The notes under the pieces: model-generated | What the model was told of the DNA's origin: nothing | Databases searched by the model: none | What the model saw: the letters and a program-made list of their open reading frames with translations, nothing else | Part shown: one piece after another, positions 24,441-33,598 of the stretch | Position numbering within the stretch: the first letter of the stretch is position 1 | Layout: each line of letters begins with the position of its first letter | Translations under genes and position numbers: made by a program | NCBI GenBank assembly: GCA_035555855.1 | Contig: DATMGD010000071.1 | Span: 62,001-126,000, forward strand | Source of the DNA: Palsa-892 sp035555855 | GTDB lineage: Bacteria; Pseudomonadota; Alphaproteobacteria; Rhizobiales; Xanthobacteraceae | Direction: 5' to 3' | DNA: 64,000 nt

Positions 24441-26936
24441 ATGGCACTCTCTCGGCGTGAGCTTCTGAAATCACATGCTGCGGCGGTTGCAGCGGCGGTG
24501 GCCCAGATAAGCATCCCTGCAAACGCGCAACCGGTTGCCGGCGGCATTGGCACGTTGCAACTGAAGTGGTCGAAAGCACCCTGCCGTTTTTGCGGAACAG
24601 GTTGCGGCGTCATGGTGGGCGTGAAGGATGGCAAAGTCGTCGCGACCCATGGCGATACGCTCGCCGAGGTTAATCGCGGCCTCAACTGCATCAAGGGCTA
24701 CTTCCTCTCCAAGATCATGTATGGCGGCGACAGGCTCACCGTTCCCTTGCTGCGCAAAAAGAACGGCGTCTTCGACAAAAACGGCGAATTCACCGCCGTC
24801 AGCTGGGATGAAGCCTTCGACGTCATGGCGGCACGCGCCAAGGATGTCCTGAGGAAAAAGGGCCCGACCGCGCTCGGCATGTTCGGCTCCGGGCAATGGA
24901 CCGTCTATGAGGGTTATGCCGCGACCAAACTGATGCGCGCCGGGTTTCGCTCGAACAATCTCGATCCCAATGCGCGGCACTGCATGTCGTCGGCTGTCTA
25001 CGCATTCATGCGCACCTTCGGCATGGATGAGCCGATGGGCTGCTATGACGATTTCGAGGCGGCGGATGCATTCGTGCTGTGGGGCTCGAACATGGCCGAG
25101 ATGCATCCGATCCTCTGGACGCGCCTCACCGACCGCCGTCTCAGTCATCCCCATGTAAAGGTCGCGGTGCTCTCTACATTCACGCATCGCAGTTCGGATC
25201 TCGCCGACATTCCGATCGTGTTCAAACCCGGCACCGATCTCGCGATTCTGAACTACATCGCGAACCACATCATCACGACCGGCCGCGTGAACAAGGATTT
25301 CGTCGGCAAGCACACGGCGTTCGTGAAGGGTGCGGTCGATATCGGTTACGGATTGCGCCCCGATCACCCGCTCGAGGTGAAGGCGAAGGGCGCCGCGGCG
25401 CCAACGGCCACAACGCCGATTGATTTCGATGCCTATGCGGCCTTCGTAAAAGAATACACCCTCGATAAAGTCTCAGCACTGTCCGGTGTCGAGCGGGGAT
25501 TTCTGCAAGAGCTTGCGGAACTATATGCCGATCCGAAGCGCAAGGTGATGTCGCTTTGGACCATGGGCTTCAACCAGCATGTTCGCGGCGTCTGGGCGAA
25601 CCAGCTTTTGTACAATATTCATCTCCTGACGGGGAAAATCGCCGAGCCGGGCAACTCGCCCTTCTCGCTGACGGGACAGCCGTCGGCCTGTGGAACAGCA
25701 CGCGAGGTCGGAACATTCGCGCACCGGCTTCCGGCGGATATGGTTGTCACCAATCCCGAACACCGAAAGCACGCGGAAGAAATCTGGCGCGTGCCGTTCG
25801 GCGTCATTCCGGAAAAACCCGGCTACCATGCAGTTCAGCAAGACCGGATGCTTCACGACGGCAAGCTCAATTTCTATTGGGTTCAGGTCAACAACAACGT
25901 TCAGGCCGCACCCAACAGTTCGCGCGAGACATATCCCGGCTACCGCAATCCCGAGAATTTTGTCGTCGTTTCCGACGCCTATCCGACCGTCACCGCGCTT
26001 TCCGCCGATCTGATTCTGCCTGCCGCGATGTGGGTTGAAAAAGAAGGCGCCTACGGAAACGCGGAGCGGCGCACGCATGTCTGGCGGCAGCTCGTCAATG
26101 CGCCCGGCGAGGCCAGATCGGACCTGTGGCAAATGATGGAATTTTCCAAGCGCTTCACGACCGATGAAGTGTGGCCGCCGGAGCTTCTTGCCGCCAACCC
26201 GAATTATCGCGGTAAAACATTGTTCGAGGTGCTTTATCGCAACGGCAAGGTCGACAAGTTTCCGGCCAGCGAAGTTCCGAGCGATTACGAAAATCACGAA
26301 GCGAAGCACTTCGGCTTCTATCCACAAAAGGGTTTGTTCGAGGAGTACGCGGAATTTGGCCGCGGTCACGGTCACGACCTCGCGCCCTTCGACGAGTATC
26401 ACAAGGTTCGCGGGCTGCGCTGGCCGGTCGTTGACGGCAAGGAAACGAAGTGGCGCTACCGCGAAGGCTTCGATCCCTACGTGAAGCCCGGCAAGGGCAT
26501 CGACTTCTACGGCCATAAGGACGGCCGCGCGCGAATTATCGCCGTCCCGTATGAGCCGCCCGCGGAATCGCCGGACAAGGAATTCGATACCTGGCTCGTG
26601 ACGGGCCGCGTTCTCGAGCACTGGCACTCGGGCTCGATGACCATGCGCGTGCCCGAGCTATACAAGGCATTTCCCGGTGCAAGGGTGTTCATGCATGCGG
26701 AGGACGCACGCGCCCGAAAGATCAATCAAGGCGCGGAAGTGCGGGTCATTTCCCGTCGCGGCGAAATCCGCACGCGCGTTGACACCTTGGGGCGAAACCA
26801 CATGCCGCGTGGCGTCGTCTTCGTTCCGTGGTTCGACGCGAGCCAGCTGATCAACAAAGTAACGCTTGATGCGACCGACCCCATTTCCAAACAGACGGAT
26901 TTCAAAAAATGCGCGGTCAAAATCGTTCCGGTTTGA
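24441..26936 (+). CDS. napA: Periplasmic nitrate reductase catalytic subunit
   Basis: This 831-aa molybdopterin (bis-MGD) enzyme reduces nitrate to nitrite in the periplasm. A Tat leader (SRRELLKSHAAA) is followed by the [4Fe-4S] ligands C48, C51, C55 and C83 (CRFCGTGCG). The molybdenum-binding Cys is C181 in NARHCMSS. Length matches NapA of the Paracoccus/Rhizobium type. GGAG sits 7 nt before the ATG, and the 3' end overlaps napB by 28 nt. With no narG operon in view, it may serve redox balancing or the first step of denitrification. Confidence 0.95.
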   Translation: MALSRRELLKSHAAAVAAAVAQISIPANAQPVAGGIGTLQLKWSKAPCRFCGTGCGVMVGVKDGKVVATHGDTLAEVNRGLNCIKGYFLSKIMYGGDRLTVPLLRKKNGVFDKNGEFTAVSWDEAFDVMAARAKDVLRKKGPTALGMFGSGQWTVYEGYAATKLMRAGFRSNNLDPNARHCMSSAVYAFMRTFGMDEPMGCYDDFEAADAFVLWGSNMAEMHPILWTRLTDRRLSHPHVKVAVLSTFTHRSSDLADIPIVFKPGTDLAILNYIANHIITTGRVNKDFVGKHTAFVKGAVDIGYGLRPDHPLEVKAKGAAAPTATTPIDFDAYAAFVKEYTLDKVSALSGVERGFLQELAELYADPKRKVMSLWTMGFNQHVRGVWANQLLYNIHLLTGKIAEPGNSPFSLTGQPSACGTAREVGTFAHRLPADMVVTNPEHRKHAEEIWRVPFGVIPEKPGYHAVQQDRMLHDGKLNFYWVQVNNNVQAAPNSSRETYPGYRNPENFVVVSDAYPTVTALSADLILPAAMWVEKEGAYGNAERRTHVWRQLVNAPGEARSDLWQMMEFSKRFTTDEVWPPELLAANPNYRGKTLFEVLYRNGKVDKFPASEVPSDYENHEAKHFGFYPQKGLFEEYAEFGRGHGHDLAPFDEYHKVRGLRWPVVDGKETKWRYREGFDPYVKPGKGIDFYGHKDGRARIIAVPYEPPAESPDKEFDTWLVTGRVLEHWHSGSMTMRVPELYKAFPGARVFMHAEDARARKINQGAEVRVISRRGEIRTRVDTLGRNHMPRGVVFVPWFDASQLINKVTLDATDPISKQTDFKKCAVKIVPV

Positions 26937-27406
26937 AGCGAGCGGCAAATTCGTTGTTCGGAGCACTGCTCGGCGGCGTGATCGTCTTCGCCGCCGGCCA
27001 TATCTACGCCCAGAATGCACCCCGGACTGTGCCGCGCGTGACTGGCGCCGCAGATCCCATGGGAGACTATGCCGCACCGCCTCTCGCCCGGCCGGTCACC
27101 GATGACAAGCGGGTCATGCGTAATTATCCGGAGCAGCCTCCGGTGATTCCGCACTCAATCGATAACTATCAGCTCACGCTGAAGACTAATCGCTGCCTCG
27201 ATTGTCATCGGCGGCAATTCACGGAGGGCTCAGGCGCTCCGATGATCAGCGTTACACATTTCATGGATCGAGACGGGCAGATCTTGGGCGATGTTACCCC
27301 CCGCCGCTACTTCTGCACCGAGTGCCATGTACCCCAAACGGATGCGCGGCCGCTTGTACCCAATACATTCCAAGACATGACTGCACTCAAATCCCAGAAG
27401 CCGTGA
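26909..27406 (+). CDS. napB: Periplasmic nitrate reductase diheme cytochrome c subunit
   Basis: A 165-aa electron-transfer subunit with two heme-binding sites, C96-L-D-C-H100 and C136-T-E-C-H140, after an N-terminal hydrophobic signal (LFGALLGGVIVFAAGHIYA). It takes electrons from NapC and passes them to NapA. It overlaps the napA end, so translation is coupled, and it is followed 7 nt later by napC. Confidence 0.92.
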   Translation: MRGQNRSGLKRAANSLFGALLGGVIVFAAGHIYAQNAPRTVPRVTGAADPMGDYAAPPLARPVTDDKRVMRNYPEQPPVIPHSIDNYQLTLKTNRCLDCHRRQFTEGSGAPMISVTHFMDRDGQILGDVTPRRYFCTECHVPQTDARPLVPNTFQDMTALKSQKP

Positions 27407-27413
27407 GAAAGCT

Positions 27414-28103
27414 ATGATCGCCCGGATCAAGAATTTACTGCTCTGGTTTTGGAATATTGCAAGCAAACCAAGCACACATTTGAGCCTCGGCTTTCTCGCG
27501 CTAGGCGGCTTTATCTGCGGTGTGATGTTTTGGGGAGCATTCAATACGGCGCTCGAGATCACCAATACCGAAAAATTTTGCGTGTCCTGCCATGAGATGC
27601 GCGACAACGTTTTTCAGGAGCTGCAGCGCACCGTTCATTTCTCAAACCGATCAGGCGTTCGGGCGAGTTGTCCGGACTGTCATGTCCCGCATGATTGGAC
27701 TGATAAAATCGCGCGCAAGATACAAGCATCGAAGGAAGTTTGGGGAAAGCTTTTCGGCACAATATCGACCAGGCAAAAGTTTCTAAACGCAAGACTGGAA
27801 CTAGCTGAGCACGAATGGGCGAGATTGAAGGCCAATGATTCTCTCGAATGCCGCAACTGCCACTCTTCGATCGCAATGGATTTTACAAAGCAAACGCAGC
27901 GCGCGGCTGAAATTCATTCGAAGTTTTTAGTGACGGGCGAAAAAACTTGTATCGATTGTCACAAAGGGATTGCCCATGAACTCCCGGATATGACCAATAT
28001 TAAACCGGGTTGGCATATATCGCCTGAGCTAAGCGACAAGCGGAGCTCATTACAAAAAATATATGAGCTACATGATTACGTCGCGACACTGCATGCGCGG
28101 TGA
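27414..28103 (+). CDS. napC: Membrane-anchored tetraheme cytochrome c NapC
   Basis: A 229-aa NapC/NirT family quinol dehydrogenase. One N-terminal membrane anchor (about residues 24-45) is followed by four CxxCH sites at 56-60, 86-90, 146-150 and 179-183. It oxidises quinol and feeds NapB. It is the last nap gene, and a tRNA gene in opposite orientation starts 50 nt later. The coding sequence is more AT-rich than napA. Confidence 0.93.
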   Translation: MIARIKNLLLWFWNIASKPSTHLSLGFLALGGFICGVMFWGAFNTALEITNTEKFCVSCHEMRDNVFQELQRTVHFSNRSGVRASCPDCHVPHDWTDKIARKIQASKEVWGKLFGTISTRQKFLNARLELAEHEWARLKANDSLECRNCHSSIAMDFTKQTQRAAEIHSKFLVTGEKTCIDCHKGIAHELPDMTNIKPGWHISPELSDKRSSLQKIYELHDYVATLHAR

Positions 28104-28152
28104 ACGTAACCCATCCCGCTTGTTCTTGTCAGTCGTAAGCCTATGAAAGACT

Positions 28153-28228
28153 TGGTGGGCGCACTAGGGCTCGAACCTAGGACCTACTGATTAAGAGTCA
28201 GCTGCTCTACCAACTGAGCTATGCGCCC
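28153..28228 (-). tRNA. tRNA-Lys (anticodon CTT)
   Basis: A complete 76-nt cloverleaf on the minus strand: 7-bp acceptor GGGCGCA/TGCGCCC, D stem GCTC/GAGC, anticodon stem GCTGA/TCAGT with loop CTCTTAA (anticodon CTT), T arm CTAGG-TTCGAGC-CCTAG, discriminator A and an encoded CCA. Its 3' end faces the nap operon. Confidence 0.95.
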
Positions 28229-28464
28229 GTCGCCTGCACGGATTGGTTTCTGTGAGGACGCGACGATCTAGCAGGCTCATTCTGGCCTGTCCAGCCAAAG
28301 TCGCTGCATCGAGAGCAGAATCCCCCCGGTTTCACCGCAAAATCCGACGTTTTCCGCAAGGACACCCGGCCTTGTCCTTTAATGGGCCCCTCCTAAGCTT
28401 TTCGGCAAGCGCGCGGTCCTCCGGCCGTGCGCCAGTCGCCAACAAAGCAAACAGGGAGCCCTGC

Positions 28465-29157
28465 ATGTCCGAGATGAATCGCCGAAGCTTCATCCTAACG
28501 GCAGCTGCCGCAGCGGCCTTCGCAAGACCCGTGATGGCCCAGACGCAAGCCCCTACTCCGCAAGGCCCGTTCCGGCAGCCGCCGCTGCCCTTTCAGGAAT
28601 CGCAGCTCGCGCCGGTGATCGGCGCGCGTACCGTCAATCTGCATTACGGCAAGCATCACGCCGGCTACTACACCAACCTCAATACGCTCGCGAAAGAGAC
28701 GCCTTACGCAGCGATGCCGCTCGAACAGGTCGTCGTCGCTGCGAACAAGGAGACCGACCGCCGCATTTTCAACAATGCAGGTCAGGCCTGGAATCATGAA
28801 CAGTACTGGGAGATGCTGAAACCGGGCGGTGCGAAAGAGCCCTCCGGAAAACTGGCGCAGATGATCGACGTCTCGTTCGGTTCAGCGGATGAAATGAAGA
28901 AGAAGATCGTCGCTTCATCCGCCACCGTCTTCGGCTCGGGCTGGACATGGCTCGTGCAGGATGGCGACAAGCTCGCGATCCTCAACACCGCCGGCGGTGA
29001 CGGCCCGCTGACGTCAGGCAAAACGGCGCTGATCGGCATCGATGTCTGGGAGCACGCCTACTATCTCGATTACGAGAACCGCCGCACCGATCACGTGAAA
29101 GCGGTGTTGGATAGCATCGTGAACTGGGATGTGGTGGCAGGCCGCCTCAAGGCTTGA
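28465..29157 (+). CDS. Exported Fe/Mn superoxide dismutase
   Basis: A 230-aa superoxide dismutase. Metal ligands by alignment: H60, H111, D193 and H197, the last two in GIDVWEHAYYLDYENRR. Unlike cytoplasmic SodB, it has an N-terminal Tat-type signal (NRRSFILTAAAAAAFARPVMAQ), so it should act in the periplasm. The ATG at 28465 has AGGGAG upstream, and the signal peptide supports this start. Metal choice (Fe or Mn) is not settled by eye. A strong terminator follows. Confidence 0.9.
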   Translation: MSEMNRRSFILTAAAAAAFARPVMAQTQAPTPQGPFRQPPLPFQESQLAPVIGARTVNLHYGKHHAGYYTNLNTLAKETPYAAMPLEQVVVAANKETDRRIFNNAGQAWNHEQYWEMLKPGGAKEPSGKLAQMIDVSFGSADEMKKKIVASSATVFGSGWTWLVQDGDKLAILNTAGGDGPLTSGKTALIGIDVWEHAYYLDYENRRTDHVKAVLDSIVNWDVVAGRLKA

Positions 29158-29177
29158 TCCAAGCGGCCGAAAAGTTT

Positions 29178-29207
29178 GGGGGCCGCTTTTGGCGGCCCCC
29201 TTTTTTT
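29178..29207 (+). terminator. Terminator after the superoxide dismutase gene
   Basis: A 9-bp perfect stem (29178-29186 with 29192-29200), TTTTG loop, then seven Ts at 29201-29207. The T-run touches the stop of the convergent tctA-like gene. Confidence 0.92.
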
Positions 29208-30711
29208 ATTCCTTGAACGCTTCTTCGCGTTTCTTGCTGATCGAAGGGATCAGCACGATCACGAGCGCTGCGATCGCCATGATCAGCAGCACGGCGCTGA
29301 TCGGGCGCTGGAAGAAGACCAGCGGATCGCCGCGCGAGAGCAGCATCGCGCGTCTTAGATATTCTTCTAGCATCTTGCCGATAACGAAACCGAGGATCAT
29401 CGGCGCCGGCTCGCAGTCAAGCTTGACCAGCACGTAGCCGACGACGCCGAAGAACGCCATCGTATAGACGTCGAACGGATTGTTGCTGACGCTGTAAACG
29501 CCGATGCAGCACACCGCGATGATGCCGGGAAACAGCAAATGATACGGTACCGTGAGGAACTTCACCCACATGCCGATCATCGGCAGGTTGAGGATCAGGA
29601 GCATCACGTTGCCGACCCACATCGAGGCGATCAAGCCCCAGAACAGTTCCGGCTTTTCGGTCACGACGTTCGGGCCCGGCTGGATGCCCTGAATGATCAT
29701 CGCGCCGATCATCAGCGCCATCACAGGGTTCGACGGAATACCGAGCGTGAGCATCGGGATGAAGGACGTCTGTGCGCCGGCGTTGTTGGCCGCCTCCGGC
29801 GCCGCGACGCCTTCGATCGCGCCCTTGCCGAACCGGGTCGGATCCTTGGCGATGCGCTTTTCGAGCGAATAGGCCGCGAATGACGACAGCATCGCGCCGC
29901 CGCCCGGCAGGATACCGAGCACCGTCCCGAGAGCCGAGCCGCGAAGAATCGGCTTGATCGTCGGCTTGAAGTCGCTCCAGCTCGGGAGCAGGCCCATCAC
30001 CTTCTGCGCGAATACCGAGCGATCGGACTCGTCTTCGAGGTTGCGGATGATCTCGCCGATGCCGAACAGGCCCATGACCAGCGCCACGAACTCAACGCCG
30101 TCGGCAAGCTCCGTCATGCCGAAGCTGAAGCGCGGCGTGCCCGTATAAAGATCCTGACCAATGGTGCCCAGCAGAAGCCCCAGCACCACCATCGCCACCG
30201 CCTTGATGAGCGAGCCGTGGGCGAGCGCTACCGACGCGGCAAGGCCGAGAACCATCAGCGAGAAGTATTCGGCCGGGCCGAACGACAACGCGACGGCCGC
30301 GAGCGGCGGCGCGAAGCCCGCGATCAGGAAGGTCGCGATCGTGCCGGCGAAAAACGAGCCAACCGCGGCAGTGAACAGAGCAAGACCCGCCTTGCCCTGC
30401 CGTGCGAGCTTATAGCCGTCGATCGCGGTGACGACCGACGATGACTCGCCCGGCAGATTGATCAGGATCGCCGTGGTCGAGCCGCCATATTGCGCGCCGT
30501 AATAGATGCCGGCGAGCATGATGAGCGCCGACGTCGGCGGCAGCTGGAAGGTGATCGGTAGCAGCATCGCGATTGTCGCGGTCGGCCCCAGCCCCGGCAG
30601 CACGCCGACCAGCGTGCCAAGCAGCACGCCGATGAAACAGTAGAACAGGTTGCCGAGCGTAAAGGCCTGCCCGAAACCCATCGAAAGATTGGAAAAGACG
30701 TCTAATTCCAC
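29206..30711 (-). CDS. Tripartite tricarboxylate transporter large permease (TctA family)
   Basis: A 501-aa permease with about 11-12 membrane segments. TctA signatures: GTLVGVLPGLGPTATIAMLLPITF near the N-terminus, YGGSTTAILINLPGE, and the related internal ILPGGGAMLSSF and LGIPSNPVMALMIGAM. The start is GTG at 30711 with GGGGG upstream. It forms the transporter with the TctB and TctC proteins encoded upstream. The substrate class is carboxylates; the exact ligand is unknown. Confidence 0.92.
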   Translation of the reverse strand: MELDVFSNLSMGFGQAFTLGNLFYCFIGVLLGTLVGVLPGLGPTATIAMLLPITFQLPPTSALIMLAGIYYGAQYGGSTTAILINLPGESSSVVTAIDGYKLARQGKAGLALFTAAVGSFFAGTIATFLIAGFAPPLAAVALSFGPAEYFSLMVLGLAASVALAHGSLIKAVAMVVLGLLLGTIGQDLYTGTPRFSFGMTELADGVEFVALVMGLFGIGEIIRNLEDESDRSVFAQKVMGLLPSWSDFKPTIKPILRGSALGTVLGILPGGGAMLSSFAAYSLEKRIAKDPTRFGKGAIEGVAAPEAANNAGAQTSFIPMLTLGIPSNPVMALMIGAMIIQGIQPGPNVVTEKPELFWGLIASMWVGNVMLLILNLPMIGMWVKFLTVPYHLLFPGIIAVCCIGVYSVSNNPFDVYTMAFFGVVGYVLVKLDCEPAPMILGFVIGKMLEEYLRRAMLLSRGDPLVFFQRPISAVLLIMAIAALVIVLIPSISKKREEAFKE

Positions 30712-30731
30712 TTTAAGCCCCCGTTACGCGC

Positions 30732-31196
30732 TTAGTAACCGCCGACCCACGGACCCCAGACCTGAATCGGCAGGCCCAGCCCCCAGATGAAGATCGCCCA
30801 TCCCGCGAACACCAGCACGGCGACGCTGAGCAACGCCGTGCGCAACTTGAAGTGCGCGCTGGCGATGCTCACGAAGAACACCGTGATGCCGAGCGAAAGG
30901 ACGAAGCCGAGGCCGCGCAGCGTCGCGCCGAAAAATACCAGCGGCAGAATGATGTTGAGCAGGCCGCGCCAGGTGAACTGCGTGATCTTCTCGCCGTCGA
31001 GCACGACGCCGTTGAAGATCACGACCAGCCCCAGCGCCGCGAGCATGAAGCACAGCACCATCGGGAAGTAGCCCGGCCCCATGCGGAACGCCGTCCCGAT
31101 CGGAAGCTCCAGCGTGCCATAGCCAAAAATCGCGGCAATGATGATAAACAGCAAACCCGCAAGGAAATCCTTCGGGTTCTTGATGAAACTCGGCAC
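30732..31196 (-). CDS. Tripartite tricarboxylate transporter small permease (TctB family)
   Basis: A TctB-type small subunit of about 154 aa with four membrane segments and the DFLAGLLFIIIAAIFGYGTLELPIG start followed by GPGYFPMVLCFMLAALGL, both family hallmarks. GTG at 31196 with a purine-rich GGAGGGGGGA just upstream is preferred to GTG 31208. It lies between the binding-protein and large-permease genes. Confidence 0.88.
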   Translation of the reverse strand: MPSFIKNPKDFLAGLLFIIIAAIFGYGTLELPIGTAFRMGPGYFPMVLCFMLAALGLVVIFNGVVLDGEKITQFTWRGLLNIILPLVFFGATLRGLGFVLSLGITVFFVSIASAHFKLRTALLSVAVLVFAGWAIFIWGLGLPIQVWGPWVGGY

Positions 31197-31263
31197 TCCC
31201 CCCTCCACTTATCTTAAGCGTCGGCCGGCGGCTGAGCCGCCGGCCGCGTTGTTTCAACGTATG

Positions 31264-32235
31264 TTAGTCGGCGTAGACGCCGGCCTTCTGAATCAACGGA
31301 CGCCAGCGTTCGATTTCCGCCGCGAGCTTCTTCTTGTGCGCTTCCGGCGTCGCATCCGCCTGCGATACCGGTTCGGTGCCGAGATCGGCGAAACGCGCGA
31401 TCACCTTCTCGTCGCGCAGCGCCGCCTGCAACGCGGCCGTCAGCTTCGCAATGATAGCCTTCGGCGTGCCCTTCGGCGCATAGATGCCGTGCCAGACCGC
31501 AACCTCGAAGCCCTTGAGACCGGCTTCGTCGAGCGTTGGTACATCCGGCAGGCTCTTGACGCGCGTCTTGGTCGTAACTCCATAGACCTTCACCTTGCCG
31601 CTCTTGATGTGGCTCGTGGTGTTGGTGGTCTGGTCGCACATCAGGTCGATCTGACCGCCGAGAAGGTCGGTCATCGCCGGACCCGTGCCGTTGTACGGAA
31701 TCGTCGTCATCGGCACATCCATCGCGGACATCAACAGCATGCCGCAAAGATGCGAAGCCGCGCCGACGCCGGCGTTGCCGAGCGAAATTTTGTCGCGCTG
31801 CTTCTTGATGTAGGCAAGCAGTTCGCCGAAGTTCTTCGCCTCAAGGGTCGGGCGCGCGATCAGCGACATCGGCGCATCGGTCACGAGACCGATGGTCTCG
31901 AAATCGGTCAACGGATTGAACGGCAGCTTGCGATAGAGCGTCGGCGCCGTCGACATGCCGATGTGGTGCAGAAGGATGGTGTAGCCATCCGGCTCCGACT
32001 TGGCGAGCTGGCCCGAGGCGCGCGTACCGCCCGCGCCTGCAAGATTCTCGACGACAATCGTCTTGCCGAGCGTCTTTGACATCGACTCCGCAACCAGCCG
32101 GCCAACCGTGTCGGTCGGACCGCCGGCAGCGAATGGAATCATCATTGTAATATTGCGGGTGGGATAATCCTGCGCGGAGGCGGCCGAGAGGCCGCCTGCG
32201 AGCAACACCACCGAAGCTAAAAGCCATTTACGCAT
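31264..32235 (-). CDS. Tripartite tricarboxylate transporter substrate-binding protein (TctC/Bug family)
   Basis: A 323-aa periplasmic receptor. Signal peptide MRKWLLASVVLLAGGLSAASAQ, then the Bug-family motifs IPFAAGGPTDTVGRLVAE, VVENLAGAGGTRASGQLAKSEPDGYT, and the LPDVPTLDEAGLKGFE segment. It delivers a small carboxylate or aromatic acid to the TctAB membrane part encoded downstream. It is first in the tctCBA operon. Confidence 0.92.
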   Translation of the reverse strand: MRKWLLASVVLLAGGLSAASAQDYPTRNITMMIPFAAGGPTDTVGRLVAESMSKTLGKTIVVENLAGAGGTRASGQLAKSEPDGYTILLHHIGMSTAPTLYRKLPFNPLTDFETIGLVTDAPMSLIARPTLEAKNFGELLAYIKKQRDKISLGNAGVGAASHLCGMLLMSAMDVPMTTIPYNGTGPAMTDLLGGQIDLMCDQTTNTTSHIKSGKVKVYGVTTKTRVKSLPDVPTLDEAGLKGFEVAVWHGIYAPKGTPKAIIAKLTAALQAALRDEKVIARFADLGTEPVSQADATPEAHKKKLAAEIERWRPLIQKAGVYAD

Positions 32236-32796
32236 TTAATGTCCCTCGTTTCGTTTTGCAGCATCCCTGATAACCGGCGCCGCGAGCCGCCTAACCGAGC
32301 ACTCGTGACGTACTGCGTCAAGACACCTCACCGACACTCAAGAACCCCGGCCCGCGAGGCTCTCGCACATCCGCACATCGCCGAGGATGCCTTTTGCTTA
32401 CGCGAAATTTCGTCCGCGTAACCGGCCGCCTCTTTCGTTGCCTTCATTAACTGTATGTGTGCGGACGCCGGCACTCTTCTTGAGGAGCACTCGGACAACG
32501 GCAAAACCATCCCTCTGAATTGCGGGCCTATAGCCACCACTCATCCGGGCGATCGTCAAGCTCGAAGCTGCACCATCGGTGCAGTGCGGTATAATTTTAT
32601 AGTACCTTGGAATGAAATTAACGCGGCCAAAAGCCGTTCGCGAACCGCACACCAGCAATTACGCCAGTTTGGCGTTTTGATTTTCAACAACTGCGTTCAA
32701 ACGCATGGCGCCTGTTTTCCGAAAACGGTTTTCAGGTCGGCCGGCACCCCTCTTGATGGTTTTTCGGCAATGTTCCCGCGCACGGAAACCCGGCCG
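32236..32796. other. Intergenic region upstream of tctC-like operon
   Basis: About 560 nt with no gene I can support. The open frames here have no SD and no recognisable product. The part next to 32235 should hold the tctCBA promoter. A small palindrome, CTGCACC-ATC-GGTGCAG, lies at 32568-32584. Confidence 0.4.
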
Positions 32797-33477
32797 CTAG
32801 CGCGCCTTCACGAGACCATAACGCTGCAACATGCGCCGGAAGATGCCCGGCTTGCATTTGCCGTTATGAATCCATGACGCGTTGGCGGTCTCCGCTTCAC
32901 ACAGGCTCGCATACTGCGTCTCGACCCCGTTCGGCGCCGTTGCGCAAACACGGAAGCCGCGCCGGTTGCAATTCGATGTCGCAAGACACTTGCCGTTATG
33001 GAGAACGCGGGCCCCCTTCATCGTCGCTTCGCAAGCATTAACGTAATTGCCGCGTGTTCCCTTGTCGCTGATCGCGCAAACCGCGCCGCCCTCCGGCTTG
33101 CACTGGTCGGGGCACTTCGTGCGCGTCAGCACGACAGCACCAGCCTTCTCCGCGACACACGAATTGCTGAAGGTTTCGTTCTTGCCTTCCTTGCGCGCGC
33201 AGACCTGCAGCTCGATCGGCGGGCATTTCAGATCGTCATCGCAACGGCCCTTGAGAATGACGGCGGCGCCCGCAGAATTCGCGAGGCATTCGTTGGCAAA
33301 GGTCGTGAGCACCCCTTCGCGCGTACGCGTGCAGACCGGTTTGTATTCGCGGGTGCAGCCTTCGGCTGCTTTCGCGCGCTTCGAGAAAATCTGCGCCGAC
33401 GCCGGCATGGCAAAAGCCAGCGCCGCGAACAGCACACCGATAGAACCAAGCCACCTAAGATCGCGTTTTGTCACCAC
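32797..33477 (-). CDS. Secreted protein with four Kazal-like four-cysteine repeats
   Basis: A 226-aa exported protein with a signal peptide (about residues 1-29, ending SAQ). The rest is four tandem modules, each with four cysteines in a C-x7-C-x13/14-C-x14-C pattern: 41-49-64-79, 85-93-107-122, 126-134-149-164 and 170-178-193-208. Modules carry PVC or xVC, an F/Y-x-N/S-x-C element and a final G-x-C or K-C, as in Kazal-type protease inhibitor domains, but lack the first pair of the usual six cysteines. A periplasmic or secreted inhibitor or adhesion role is possible; no activity is proven. The C-terminus is basic. Confidence 0.75.
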   Translation of the reverse strand: MVTKRDLRWLGSIGVLFAALAFAMPASAQIFSKRAKAAEGCTREYKPVCTRTREGVLTTFANECLANSAGAAVILKGRCDDDLKCPPIELQVCARKEGKNETFSNSCVAEKAGAVVLTRTKCPDQCKPEGGAVCAISDKGTRGNYVNACEATMKGARVLHNGKCLATSNCNRRGFRVCATAPNGVETQYASLCEAETANASWIHNGKCKPGIFRRMLQRYGLVKAR

Positions 33478-33554
33478 AGCCCCTGCCGGTGCAAATGCAC
33501 ATAATCGACGCCCCGATAACCGACGCCAATGACGCCGCGATGATCCTAAAAGTC

Positions 33555-33579
33555 ATCGGGGGCCGCAAGGGCCCCCGAT
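33555..33579 (-). terminator. Terminator after leuA
   Basis: A 10-bp GC-rich stem (33555-33564 with 33570-33579) with a 5-nt loop, 20 nt past the leuA stop. On the minus strand it is followed by CTTTT. Confidence 0.75.
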
Positions 33580-33598
33580 CATTGCGATTAAAGCAGTC

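Noticed and set aside
28153..28228. Integrated island at tRNA-Lys with att duplication
   Set aside because: No integrase and no second copy of the tRNA 3' end was seen within the window.
32455..32877. Possible 140-aa plus-strand gene before the Kazal-like gene
   Set aside because: No SD, no recognisable features, and it overlaps the end of the convergent secreted-protein gene.
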